From Calliopum simillimum (lineage: Eukaryota; Arthropoda; Insecta; Diptera; Lauxaniidae): a stretch of 64,000 nt of DNA. The notes beneath the pieces are model-generated. The model was given only the letters and a program-made list of their open reading frames with translations. It was not told the origin of the DNA and searched no databases. Shown here piece after piece: positions 1-9,586 of this stretch. Numbering within the stretch: the stretch's first letter is position 1; every line of letters starts with the position of its first letter. Both the position numbers and the translations under genes were made by a program. The stretch is taken from contig OX638368.1 of assembly GCA_951812925.1 (NCBI GenBank), positions 2,480,001-2,544,000 of the forward strand, written 5' to 3'.

Positions 1-569
1 GTATTCAGAAATGCTCTTTGGATGCGCTTCGCTCTCGCTACCTATAGCGCAGAAAATATGCGCATACAAATCAGCTCTTTGGATGCGAGAAGGACGCGCA
101 TCGCTATTGCATCTTGGGGATGCGCATCGAAATTTTCTGTTGGGTAGTTTCATTCACCTATTTATAATATAACGGCTATTTTTCAGTGTCTTTGTCTGTT
201 AAGTCTTTTTTTCTTTCCCAGATTCCCCATCTGATTTTCAGTTTTTGTACCAAAAACATTTGTGGTCACATATACTATTAACCCTCATCAAGACTTTTTA
301 ATAAATTTTCCTTTTTATTACATTATTTGCAAATTATTTTTGACACAAAAAGAAAAAAAGACAACCAACAACTCGCAGTCACAAAAAAAAAACAAAATAC
401 TTCGAATGTCGGTTAATTCTTTATTGCTTTCGCTATAACTCCGTAACGGTACTTTTTACAGTTACGAAATTTGTGGAGAAGATGCGTATGGACACGAATT
501 ATAGGTTTTCATCAAAAAACGAAAATCCGAAATCGTGTCGGTTAAGTCTTTTTGGCGGTTAGGGCTCGA
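1..569. mobile_element. Truncated TIR element (GGGCTCGATA family, copy 1) and flank
   Basis: Positions about 152-569 match, in inverted orientation, the element at 47481-48042. Shared features are the repeated phrase GTTAAGTCTTTTT and the right terminus TTAGGGCTCGA followed by TA at 570-571. The left terminus is missing here: the match stops near 152, where a different GC-richer stretch begins. In that stretch (1-150) the 13-mer CTCTTTGGATGCG occurs twice, near 14 and 75. No coding potential was seen. It is probably a non-autonomous Tc1/mariner-like MITE, judged by the TA flank. Confidence 0.6.
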
Positions 570-991
570 TATGTTACTAAAATTATGCATTGATGATACA
601 ATTTTTGGAAAAATATAGCTTAAAAAAAAAATCAAAATTTCTGAAAGTTTGCAATATCTCTAAAACTACAACTCGGATTAAAATTTTTTTAGGTCGATTT
701 TATAGAAAAATAACATATCTTTCGTATGACATTAATATTATCAAAATTCTTTCAGGGGTTCCCAACTTATAATAGTTTTTATAAAAGATATATCTCGATC
801 TTCTGATGGCTATATCTCCGAAAGTAGGTCCGACAAGAACTTTTTGTAGTTATTGTTGTTGCAATTAATTTCTAGAGCCCTACTTGGGCAAAAAGAAAAG
901 AAAAGAAACAACAACAGTTTTTAAAGTAAAATTTTTCTAAGTTTTAATTTTCCTTTGCTTTTATTTACAAAAAATTTTGTGAGTGAAAATG
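570..991. other. AT-rich interval without recognisable gene
   Basis: I see no coding pattern. A 60-codon open frame at 590-772 is low-complexity (lysine/isoleucine-rich) and sits in AT-rich DNA, so I do not call it. Phrases such as ATCTCCGAAAGTAGGTCCGA resemble other non-coding repeats in the window. Confidence 0.5.
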
Positions 992-995
992 GAAT

Positions 996-1562
996 AGCGT
1001 TGTTTGACGAACTTAAGCGAGAAACATACTTCGAGCATACTTTCTATCTGGGCGCTCTCATAAGGAGACATGTATTTGACTTCAATTTGACAATTCTTGA
1101 TGCATGCATACTTTTTATGTGTTTCTCGCTTTAGATCAGAGTAGAGCAGGCAGAGTAGAGCAGCTTTCGAAAACTGTCATATGACTTTTAGAGCAGGCTA
1201 GAGTAGAGTAGGGCAGAGCAGAAATTTCAAAAACCACAAAACAAGCAACTTTGAGAAAATCAGCAAAAGTTTAGAAATATTTACATATTTTTACGTTAAA
1301 AATAAAATATAAATATCAAAATTAACGATAAGTTTTAAAAATATTTATTTTGTTTTGATTTTTCTTATGAAAATTTGCTGCTCCAACCTGCTCTACATAA
1401 AAATCTAGAGCAGAAAAGAGCAAACAGAGCAGTTTGGAGCAGACTCATCGAACACTTTTCAGAGTAGAATAGAGCAAGCTACAGCAGAAAAAAGTTTCAT
1501 CGAACACTTTTGACGGCTTTAACTTGCTCTAGAGTACTCTAGAGTAATCATCAAACAAAGCT
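996..1562. mobile_element. Small inverted-repeat element with AGAGTAGAGCAG repeats
   Basis: The left end AGCGTTGTTTGACGA (996-1010) pairs with TCATCAAACAAAGCT (1548-1562), 13 of 15 matching. Both flanks carry AAT, a possible 3-bp target duplication like that of the MITE at 18613. Inside are many degenerate copies of AGAGTAGAGCAG and its complement, near 1137-1215 and 1385-1550. There is no open frame. This looks like a non-autonomous DNA element with sub-terminal repeats. Confidence 0.5.
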
Positions 1563-1997
1563 AATAAGTCATACAAAAGTATAACAAATTTTTAAATTTA
1601 TTATAAATGAAAATGGAATAAGTCCATTCAGACCAAAAATACTCAACTATTTTCTATTACACTTGTAAAAATTTTTACAGCATAACAAAATTTGATTAAT
1701 TTACAGTGGTAAACACTTAACACCAGTTTAATAACGCTTGCTAATATTTTTAAATTGATTTAAAAGCAAAACCTTCTGTGTAGCAGTAGATGAAAAAGTG
1801 GACTTATTCCACTTTCAAAAAAATCATTTTTGTAAAAATGCTTTTCATGAAAAGTTCTTTTGAGTAATTTATGATGAAATCGTGGTCTAACGAGTCTGTA
1901 ATTTTCAATATAAAAAGAGGACATATATAACTAGCTATAACTACCATAAACTCAATTTTTCTGGAATTGTACTTATTCCCCTTTCAAATAAACCCAT
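1563..1997. other. AT-rich interval, no gene seen
   Basis: The phrase GTGGACTTATTCCACTTTC near 1799 is partly the inverse of GAATAAGTCCATTC near 1616, so a further degenerate inverted-repeat element is possible. No coding signal was found. Confidence 0.4.
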
Positions 1998-2806
1998 TCA
2001 TATATTAATGTCACACATTACGGTAATATTTTTTCTTATTCTCTTGAAGAGCCCTATTTTCTTTGAGATTTTTTTCGCCACGTATGGCATATGACTATGA
2101 AAGTTCAGTTTACAATCGAGTATGGCACCCAAATATTTAATTTCATTCACTTGTTCTATGGGTTTTCCTTCTATCATTAAGTTAACTATGTCATTACTAT
2201 TGACCACCATACATTTAGTCTTGTTAACATTTATTTTTAATTTGTTAAGTTGAATCCATACACAAAGATTGTTTGAATCTTCTTTTATACATTCAGTGAG
2301 TTCACTCAAGTTTTTACCACTTATAAACAATAGGGCATCATCCGCAAACAAGGATATTTTGCGCATTTTTAATACTTACAGATATCGTTTATGAATAACA
2401 GGAACAGTAAGGGACCTAGAATGGTTCCTTGTGGGACACCGAAACATGTTTTAATTGCACTCGACGTTACATTATTTATATTTGTCACTTGTGTTCTGTC
2501 TGTTAAGTACGATCTGAACCATTCCAGCTCAGAGCCCTTAATACCATATTATGATAGTTTGCTGAGAAGTATATCTCGATCAATAGTTTCAAATGCTCTT
2601 TGGAAGTCTTAAAATAGTGTTATTATTTTATTGCCACTATGTCTCTCTTCTTTAAGAGTTGTTATCAGCCAGTTCAAAGACGTTTCACATGAGTGCTCAT
2701 GTCGAAAGCCTGGCTTATTTTCTGTTAAAACTTTATTATCACACACGAATTTATAAAATTTTTCGTACGCGCATTTTTCTACAATTTTCTCTTGTAGTGG
2801 CATCAT
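1998..2806 (-). pseudogene. Non-LTR retrotransposon reverse transcriptase relic (Jockey/CR1-like)
   Basis: Read on the minus strand, three consecutive frame segments form a fragment of a LINE reverse transcriptase. The first (2806-2609) has KPGFRHEHSCETSLNWLI, a typical palm-upstream motif. The second (about 2612-2380) has GVPQGTILGPLLFLLFIND. The third (2366-1998) has the catalytic FADD box and the later YLGAILDCKLNFHSHM motif. A frameshift near 2370 separates the polymerase motifs and another lies near 2610. Endonuclease, C-terminal domain and 3' tail are absent, so this is a dead internal fragment. It is a different family from the element at 13594-27250. Clade assignment is by motif memory only. 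Confidence 0.85.
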
Positions 2807-2929
2807 ATAATAATCGAGTTTAGCTACAGCAGCTAATACCCATGCAGTTATTAATAGCTGTTATTAAACGCAGTTATTTTTTTGTCTTTTAACACATAAT
2901 CATATTTTAGAAAGACAACATCTTCCTAG

Positions 2930-3078
2930 AAAATGTAATAGTTTGGCATATAACAAGATTAAGATTTTCAAAGGATTTCAAGTCAGACTGAAGCAGAAAT
3001 GTCGTTATTCTCCCTTACGGACCTGAAAATGTTCATATCATCCGCGTAAACCAGCAGGTTAGAGTATTAAGGTCCAAT
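2930..3078 (-). pseudogene. Second reverse transcriptase relic with YADD box
   Basis: The minus strand reads NLLVYADDMNIFRSV, the catalytic YADD motif of a non-LTR reverse transcriptase with hydrophobic residues on both sides. It ends in a stop about 20 codons later. The YADD box differs from the FADD of the neighbouring relic, so this is a separate family (R1/Jockey-like is likely). Only about 50 codons are recognisable. Confidence 0.6.
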
Positions 3079-3515
3079 TAGCAGGTCCTGGGCAAGAATT
3101 CTATTTGCTACTTTGTAAGTAGTACATAACTGTCGTCATTGAAGCCTTACAGAGAAGCCCTGAAATGGTCAAAATCGCTGTACCGTGCAGGTTCTCGGCA
3201 ACAAAAAATCTGACAAAGTTTAACTACATCCATGTTCAAAACTTATAAATAGCCTGTCTCCACCGTATATTTTAAAATGAGAATAAGCCACAACTCACCT
3301 CATTCATCATGCATTAAACGTCAACTAATAGGGCTATTCCTGTTAAGACAGGAAGTTTTTCGTTATATATTTCAGAAAAACTTTCTAAGACTTTCGGTAT
3401 TCTGGCGAAATTTAAGCAAAACTGACGAACTTGATCGATTGTCTGTACCGCCTTTAACATGCAGAGATTTTTTCAACGGAACTGGGTAAATGGCATTATT
3501 AAAAGAGTCTGTCTA
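3079..3515. other. No gene recognised
   Basis: A 70-codon open frame at 3277-3489 has no recognisable motif and no homolog I can name; I treat it as chance. There is no obvious repeat apart from proximity to the GC-rich unit that follows. Confidence 0.4.
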
Positions 3516-3780
3516 TACGGGGCGTTCCGCGTACGCGAAAACTCCTCTCTCTCTCAATTTACTCAATTAGCGTACGCGAAATCCAGTGAAGTTTTTTCCC
3601 CCGGGACACATCTTCGTTACAACAGTAATTTTACATAAAAGTAGGGGTAAGTGGGCGGCCTGCGGCCGCAGCTCAGGATTTAAACCCGTCAGACATCCAA
3701 CACCGGCTTCGCGGCGGCCTTCGGCCGCGGATCAGTGCATAAATTAATCAAGTTCCCCGGGGGAAAAAACTTCAAGCTTG
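3516..3780. repeat. GC-rich unit with inverted repeat around CCCGGG
   Basis: The arms GAAGTTTTTTCCCCCGGGA (3588-3606) and TTCCCCGGGGGAAAAAACTTC (3751-3771) are complementary and enclose about 145 bp. The interior has GCGGCCTGCGGCCGC and GCGGCCTTCGGCCGC (NotI-like palindromes), unusual in this AT-rich window. Just upstream GCGTACGCGAAA occurs twice in direct orientation (about 3519 and 3570). It may be a short non-autonomous transposon. No open frame was seen. Confidence 0.5.
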
Positions 3781-4129
3781 AAAAAAAAATCGATTCCATT
3801 TGAACTAAATTAAAATGTTTAACACACTGCATTGGATTCATATAAAATACGAAGGGATTTTAATATATGTTAAACGTAATGTAAATGTTATCGGTATGTA
3901 TTCGTGATAATTTTTTGGAATTACATAATTGAACATGAAAATGCCGGCCAATAAAAAAAATGAACGAATTCAAAAGATTTTAATTAATTATACTTGCTTT
4001 GACTGGTGCCATTGCAGTTATTGAAAATGCACGCAAATACTTTGCTCTACACACAGTGGAATTTCTTGAAATTTGTGAAAAAACTGAATGCATATTTTAT
4101 TTACACCAATCAGCGTTGCCACTTCGAAT

Positions 4130-4137
4130 GTTAAAAT
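4130..4137. repeat. Left target site duplication of hAT-like element
   Basis: GTTAAAAT directly abuts the left terminal inverted repeat and is repeated exactly at 9149-9156. Confidence 0.85.
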
Positions 4138-4275
4138 TAGTGCTGCGACATCGACATCGATGTTGATGAAACATCGATGTTTTGCAAGAACATCGACTGT
4201 TTTTAAAATCGATGTTTTAAGTTCGATTTTTTTGCAAAATCGATTTTTTGCCTCGATGTTTTTATTCGATGTTTT
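4138..4275. repeat. Left sub-terminal CATCGATGTT cluster of hAT-like element
   Basis: After the terminal repeat, ATCGATGTT or close variants recur at least six times in about 120 bp (near 4151, 4168, 4203, 4253 and 4267, plus ATCGATTTT variants). In hAT elements such sub-terminal repeats are commonly transposase-binding sites; that role is inferred here. Confidence 0.65.
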
Positions 4276-5103
4276 CACAAATTCTGTTTTCTCAATTTTA
4301 GTTTGCACAAACTTTGTTTTCACAAATTTTGTTTGCACAAATTTTGCTTAGACAATTCGCATTCAAAATTGGAACATGTACTACATACTAAGATTGTTGA
4401 GTGTGTGTAAACAGCCCCACAACTAATTTTGACATAACATTGTAGGCGTCGTTTCTGTTGAAATTCTTTTGCTGTTGGCCATAAAAAAATACGTGTTTAA
4501 TATGATTTAAAAAAAACTTTAAAAGAAAAAGTGCAGCAGACACAATATAAAACCATAAGTAAACAAAAATTAAATTAATTTGTATTAACTTTTACAAAAT
4601 GGCGCATAGAAGTAACGTTTGGAATTTTTTTACCAAACCCAAAGAAAGACCAAAATTTGTTAAACATATGGTTTATTATTTATTGGTTTATTTAAATTAA
4701 CAATTTTTCCATCCGTTTCACAACCACTGACCAAAAACAAAACCCGTCCCAACCTATACGACATTCCCCTACTATATTACTTGTGTTGCATTAAATGCAA
4801 AAGTTAATTATATATTAGGTGCGTTTTTTTCGGCATTCTATCTGGACTTTCTTTAGCACTTTACGATAAATGTATGGGAAAGCAACAACAAATAGCGCTA
4901 AGCTAATGCACGTTAAATTAAAATGGTAAGCTCCGCGGCTAAATATTGTTGCCGTTTGACACTGTTTTTTATTGATTATTAATCGGGTTTTTTTAATCGG
5001 TAATTGTGACTTCGCACTTGTTATCGATTGTAAGTTGACATTTGTGTATTGTTGACATTTGTAGTTTTTTTTTATTAAAAAATATTAAGAAGTGTAATTG
5101 AAA

Positions 5104-6648
5104 ATGGCTAAAATTCGTTCAAAACTTAAGCGTCATACCAAAAGTAAAAGCTGGGGACGAGGCCTTTCGTCAACTTCAAATCCAGAGCAGATGAAACATC
5201 GGATGAAGGCAAAGTCGCGTTTCTTTCAACCAAATTTGAATATGGGTAAGAAAATTGCTTTATTCAGTAAAAAAAAAATGCATCAATTTATAAATTATAG
5301 TGGCAGGAGATGCAGATGCAACTGGCCTAACATTGGAAGCGGTGCAAAAACATGAACAGCGTCAAATGTACAACGCCGAAGCCACAGTAAATGACATCGC
5401 AGGAAGCTTGAAATCTTTCAATATGGATGATGATGCTGATGAGGATATGTCCGAAACACAACACGGCACATTTAATACTTTCAAAACATTTGCATCCAAC
5501 TACAGCACTTGTACCAACATGAGCTTTAAAAAATTGCCCGTCGGCTTTAGAGGTTCTTCAGATTTGCATAAGGAAATGTTGGCCATATTAACAGCGCTGA
5601 CGGAAATAATAAAAGAACGTGGCGGTACAGAATCATCTACAGAATATTTTATTTTATTAATGCAACGAATAGAGGCAAGCACTGAGGAGCAGGATATTAT
5701 TGCTGGTGTCTTTATTGGGTATGGGTATAAAATCAGTGCCAGCACCAGTACTTCGTAAAAGTTTCGGAGAGACTGCACAAACGCTGTTGTCGTTGTTGCA
5801 GCGTTTTATGGAGACAACAAATCAATCGGTCATTAAATACATCATTGGCTGCCTGTCAGTGTTGTTGCGTGCACAAGACTATGCGACCTGGAGTTATAGC
5901 TCAACTTGGCAGTATATTGATGCGATACTCTCATTTACGACGCATTTAAAACCAAAAGTAGGTAGTTTTTGATTAATTTTTCAATTATGTACTTACTAAA
6001 TTCTTTTAATATACATAGATACGCAAAGCAGCACAACATGCAATTGTGTCCATAGTACATGGCAGTTCATTTATGACAACTTCCAACTCTAATGATGAAA
6101 ATGGTGATGACAATGAGGCATCTGCAGCAACCAGTACTAATGGAAATTAAATAAAAATAAAATCTCATCCTGCTAGCTAATGATGCTGCTAGCATGCACT
6201 CTGGTAAATCTTTTACCTCGCGTTATAGTGATGGTGGCAAGGGTATACATCGACCTGTTGGGGCCAGTAATGCAGTTTCGATGAAATCGGATTATACAGC
6301 TAAATCGGGCAAATCAGCATATTCAGGTTCACTACTACTACTCATCGAAAAAGGCAAAAGGTGATACGAAAAAAAAGGCAAAGTAGATCCATACACTAAC
6401 ATACTATTGAGTAGAAATTCCTTAAATAAACGGTAAAATGAGTTGAGACTATTCATAATCTTAATAATGAATTCTTTTTTAATTTGATATATAGTTCACG
6501 TGCCCAAAATTCACGTGCGATTAAAAACGCTGTTAAAAATTCACGCAAAGGAGCATTCAAAGGTGTGAAAAACAAGATACAAAAATCTTATAAAAAAGAA
6601 ATGATTGCGGGTTTCTTTTTGAAATCTAAAGTTGATATTTTATTGTAA
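5104..6648 (+). pseudogene. RRP12: Captured RRP12 (ribosomal RNA-processing protein 12) fragment
   Basis: RRP12 is a HEAT-repeat factor for ribosome assembly and export. Exon 1 (5104-5245) encodes MAKIRSKLKRHTKSKSW and the SSTSNPEQMKHR motif typical of the RRP12 N-terminus. A 55-bp GT..AG intron (5246-5300) follows. Exon 2 (5301-5957) continues through LPVGFRGSSDLHKEMLAIL and IKYIIGCLSVLLRAQDYATW, but a one-base frameshift near 5709 breaks it. A second intron (5958-6018) leads to RKAAQHAIVSIVHGSSFM and a stop at 6148-6150. The long middle of the protein is missing. The lysine-rich C-terminus resumes at about 6170 (GKSFTSRYSDGGKGIHRP) with frameshifts and a further intron-like gap (about 6434-6494), ending at 6648. 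Introns show capture from DNA, not from mRNA. It is non-functional by frameshift and deletion. Confidence 0.85.
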
Positions 6649-6930
6649 AAAGCTTGTAAAAAAAAAAACAGTTTGAAAGCAAGGCGTGTTAAATTAATTA
6701 CTGTATAAAATAAAGTTCATTATTACTATGTAAACTAAATAATTCATATTTTTTAAAAGTTTATAGTTATTTGGAACGTTAAACACATTAAAAGTATTAA
6801 AATAACTTCTGGCTGTAAATGACCTGAGAAAATTGCTGAATACATTTATTTTTGCATACAAAAGTTGGACTCGTCTTTGAATGAATAACACATACAGTTT
6901 ATTTAAATCGTCAAAGTATTGCTTCTCAAT

Positions 6931-7304
6931 CAGGCCTGTTCTGTAATCCTCGTTGTTTCAATTACTTTTCACTTAGGAGGTTTTTTTGATGAAATGGTGA
7001 GTCACACGATAAAAAGCATTAAAATCTTTTTTGAGGAAAATTACAGATTATACAAATAACATTGACTTGCATCAACAAAAAAGTAACCGTTTAGGAAACA
7101 TTCTTAAAAAACTGCAAAAAGTCGAAAAATTCGACTTTACCGAATATTTACTTTTTAATAAATACTAATGAATATTATTTTTAGAACCTGTAATTTTCCA
7201 CAAAAAAAGATTCTTATACTTTTTATAGTGTGACTCACCATTTTCATCCAAAAAACCTCCTAAGTGAAAAGTAATTGAAACCACGAGGATTACAGAACAG
7301 GCCT
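6931..7304. repeat. Nested inverted repeat inside the hAT-like element
   Basis: Two arms of about 118 bp (6931-7048 and 7187-7304) are complementary at roughly 90 percent by eye and share CAGGCCTGTTCTGTAATCCT and CACTTAGGAGGTTTTTT. The right arm directly abuts the TANGO2 fragment, so this MITE either landed at its edge or took part in the capture. No coding content was seen; the central loop is AT-rich. Confidence 0.75.
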
Positions 7305-7305
7305 G

Positions 7306-7470
7306 AATATTAGTCGTTGTCCACTTATCATCTGGATTGACTCCAGCCATTGCCTCCTCACGAAGATATAATTTATTCTTGTCATCTAATAAAATTATCG
7401 TATGCGTACGACTGCCATAACTGGCTTCTGGTATATGCACCAGAAGGTTCTCCACAATTTGGTGCTCGTC
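7306..7470 (-). pseudogene. TANGO2: Captured TANGO2 C-terminal fragment
   Basis: The minus strand encodes ENLLVHIPEASYGSRTHTII, continues LLDDKNKLYLREEAM and ends DDKWTTTNIQ. This matches the end of the TANGO2 family (an NRDE-domain protein linked to Golgi organisation and heme/lipid handling), where YGTRTNTIILVD and a W near the C-terminus are conserved. Only about 50 residues are present, with no start and no native stop; the frame runs on into the nested inverted repeat. Upstream it fuses with the p32 fragment through a junction I cannot place exactly (about 7470-7560). Identification rests on motif recall and is fairly but not fully secure. Confidence 0.65.
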
Positions 7471-7539
7471 GTTGATGATAAACTATTACCAAAACCAAAG
7501 TAGCGACCTTCTTCATATTGATCAAGACCCAGTGGTACA

Positions 7540-8199
7540 TTGCTGCAAAGTGGTCAGACAATTTTTCAACAAATTCATTGCTGATACCCTTCTCTTCAAG
7601 TAAATTCATAAGTAAATCATATAGACAACCATCGAGCACATCTCCGGCAACAGCAACAGCGTATACTTTATCATTTCACTCGCTTTCAAAAATGCACCTT
7701 TCAACAATTTTTTGGTCATTATATTCGCCTTCCTGTGGTGTTCCTTGTAGGAAATTGTGGCTTGCTACGCATTTCACCCATTCGGGTTTATCAGCATTTG
7801 GATCAATTTCGGGTTCTTCCTCAGTGTCAACTGTATGATTTACGTTGAAACTGACGACAACAACGGCTCTACATCAGCGCCTTGCAATTTAACAGTGAAT
7901 CCATCCAAAGCAGTTGGCACAGCTTTGGCTTTTTCTGCCTTACGCTCTGCGACAATTTCTTCAGTTAAAAACTCAACCAATTCGCGTTCACCCTTGGTGT
8001 GAATGTGATGTTTAATACCACAACCGCAGCTGCACCCTAAGCTTGGCTTTTCAACATTTAAATCCTAATATTGTTGGATTTTTCGACATGTGCCAAATGC
8101 TGTAAGGTTGCACTTACCGAATACATTTTTCAGCGAATTTGCCTTGGCACTGGCGGCGATATTGAAAAAACGTAATGTGGCTTTGTTCAAATTATTCAT
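7540..8199 (-). pseudogene. P32: Captured p32/C1QBP (MAM33 family) fragment
   Basis: p32 (C1QBP/MAM33) is an acidic mitochondrial-matrix protein needed for mitochondrial translation. The minus-strand start at 8199 gives MNNLNKATLRFFNIAASAKA, a plausible mitochondrial leader. It is followed by CSCGCGIKHHIHTKGERELV, FLTEEIVAERKAEK and DGFTVKLQGADVEPL, the classical N-terminal half of the family, and later DGCLYDLLMNLLEEKGISNE from the C-terminal half. An in-frame stop after CRKIQQY, a stop near 7775 and several frameshifts kill the reading frame. No intron is evident in the copied part. An ATG on the opposite strand near 8324 (MQRFVRPQLAHL) might be the start of a divergent neighbour copied with it; this is unproven. 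Confidence 0.8.
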
Positions 8200-8643
8200 T
8201 TTTCTGTATTTTTAGAAAACTATTTAATTTCTTTCAAAGTTAACCAAAAAACAAAAAACCAAAACATAAACAAATGTCAGCTGTTAATAAAGAAGAACAT
8301 AATTTTCGAAAGTGCTATTCACAATGCAGCGTTTTGTTCGACCACAGTTAGCACATTTAAGCCCACTTTAAGCCCACTTGCCACGAAAACGAACCTATTA
8401 TCTTAGAACAACTAGAAACTGATACGATTTTAGATTTCTTAAATGCGCGAGTCCCCAAAACTTTAATATTTCAAATCAACTGTGTATTGTAAAATTCAAA
8501 AAGGATTCCCAACACAAAAATTAAGGCTTTTTAGCCATTAAATTCTTAAATTGAAAATTTTTAAAATATTGTTAAACACATGCAAGTAAAAAAATTGAAA
8601 AGTTTTCAATAAGGAAAAAATTATAAAAAGTACAATATATAAG

Positions 8644-8800
8644 TGACCTGGTCTATGAAAAGGGTGCTTAGGTGTCAAAAAAAAAAATTTTAGAATTTTT
8701 TGCCGATTCGCATAGAATTGACCTTTGATAGTTGTTTACCAGCTGTTTTCTCGAAAACTTATTTTTCGCACGTAAGCCCCCCTTTTCACAGACCAGGTCA
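8644..8800. mobile_element. 157-bp MITE with TGACCTGGTC termini
   Basis: The ends TGACCTGGTCTATGAAAAGG (8644-8663) and CCTTTTCACAGACCAGGTCA (8781-8800) are near-perfect inverted repeats. It is nested in the right arm of the hAT-like element and has no coding content. Confidence 0.7.
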
Positions 8801-9033
8801 GATATACTTAAAGTTTCGTTAAAATAATGACTTTTTAGCTACATATTTGTAAGGATATTCAAAAAGTTATGGCTTCTATAATTTAAAATTAAAGTGAAAT
8901 ATTTAAATTAATACAAAAATAAGCAATATTTTCCATTTATATATGTATTTAATTTTACTGTTCCATGTTCTAAACAAAATTTGAGAGATATTTGATTCGT
9001 TTTGTCAGAGTTTTCAACTTATTAAAAAAGTAA

Positions 9034-9148
9034 TCGATGTTGCCAAACATCGATCTTTTTTTGGCGATGTTTTCTAGACATCGATGTTTAATGCAGATAA
9101 CATCGATGTTCAAAAAATCGATGTTTTCCGGTCGATGTCGCAGCACTA
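9034..9148. repeat. Right sub-terminal CATCGATGTT cluster of hAT-like element
   Basis: ATCGATGTT-type units recur near 9034, 9047, 9080, 9104 and 9117, then the terminal repeat closes the element. The arrangement mirrors the left end, as expected of paired transposase-binding regions. Confidence 0.65.
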
Positions 9149-9156
9149 GTTAAAAT
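9149..9156. repeat. Right target site duplication of hAT-like element
   Basis: This is an exact copy of the octamer at 4130-4137, directly after the right terminal inverted repeat. Confidence 0.85.
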
Positions 9157-9220
9157 TAAATCGTTCAGCTTTCAACTAAAAAATAAGAAGCAAGGTTCAA
9201 AGGAGAAAAGTAAAGTAGAA

Positions 9221-9517
9221 AGTTCATCCGGGTATAAAAGGAGCTGTTCATGAGAGTTGCAACACAGTTGATTTTAAGCAATAAAGCGAAAAGGTTGTAC
9301 ACACAGTGAAAGTGAAAGTAAATAAAGTGCTAATTCTAATATTAGATTTTGAATGTAAATGAACAGAACCGTGTAAAAATAAACGTTTGTAATTTAAATA
9401 AACCATTTTATTACTAAATAAAGTGTGTGTTTTTGATTGCTACACAATCCAGTGATCGAACTCAGAAAACTGTAAGAGACTGAAATTATCGTCATAGAGA
9501 CAGGAAATTTCGTAACA
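9221..9517 (+). repeat. Truncated 5' LTR of gypsy copy 1
   Basis: This matches the last ~300 bp of the LTR at 21257-21729, including the TATAAAAGG promoter, AGAGTTGCAACACAGTTG, and the terminus GTAACA before the primer-binding site. The first part of the LTR, upstream of the TATA box, is missing. Confidence 0.8.
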
Positions 9518-9586
9518 ATTGGTGTCAGAAGTGGGATTGTGTAAAAAGAATTTGCAATCAATAAAAAAAAAAAAAATAATAATAAA

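Larger units (their letters stand above)
4138..9148. mobile_element. hAT-like DNA transposon carrying three host gene fragments
   Basis: The left end TAGTGCTGCGACATCGA (4138-4154) is the exact reverse complement of the right end (9132-9148). Immediately outside, GTTAAAAT occurs at 4130-4137 and again at 9149-9156, a perfect 8-bp target duplication. TAGNG-type termini plus 8-bp duplications are hallmarks of the hAT superfamily. Both ends carry sub-terminal clusters of CATCGATGTT. The 5.0-kb interior has no transposase frame, so the element is non-autonomous. It contains a damaged RRP12 copy with introns (5104-6648, +), a TANGO2 C-terminus (7306-7470, -), a p32/C1QBP copy (7540-8199, -), a long inverted repeat (6931-7304) and a small MITE (8644-8800). 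This is the structure of a Pack-type gene-capturing transposon. Confidence 0.85.

Noticed and set aside
5700..5972. Open frame with ATG at 5700 as a separate gene
   Set aside because: It is the continuation of RRP12 exon 2 after a one-base frameshift, not a new gene.
4138..9148. Considering RRP12, p32 and TANGO2 as functional genes at their normal locus
   Set aside because: RRP12 lacks its middle and has a frameshift, p32 has stops and frameshifts, and TANGO2 is about 50 residues. All lie inside exact terminal repeats with a target duplication.
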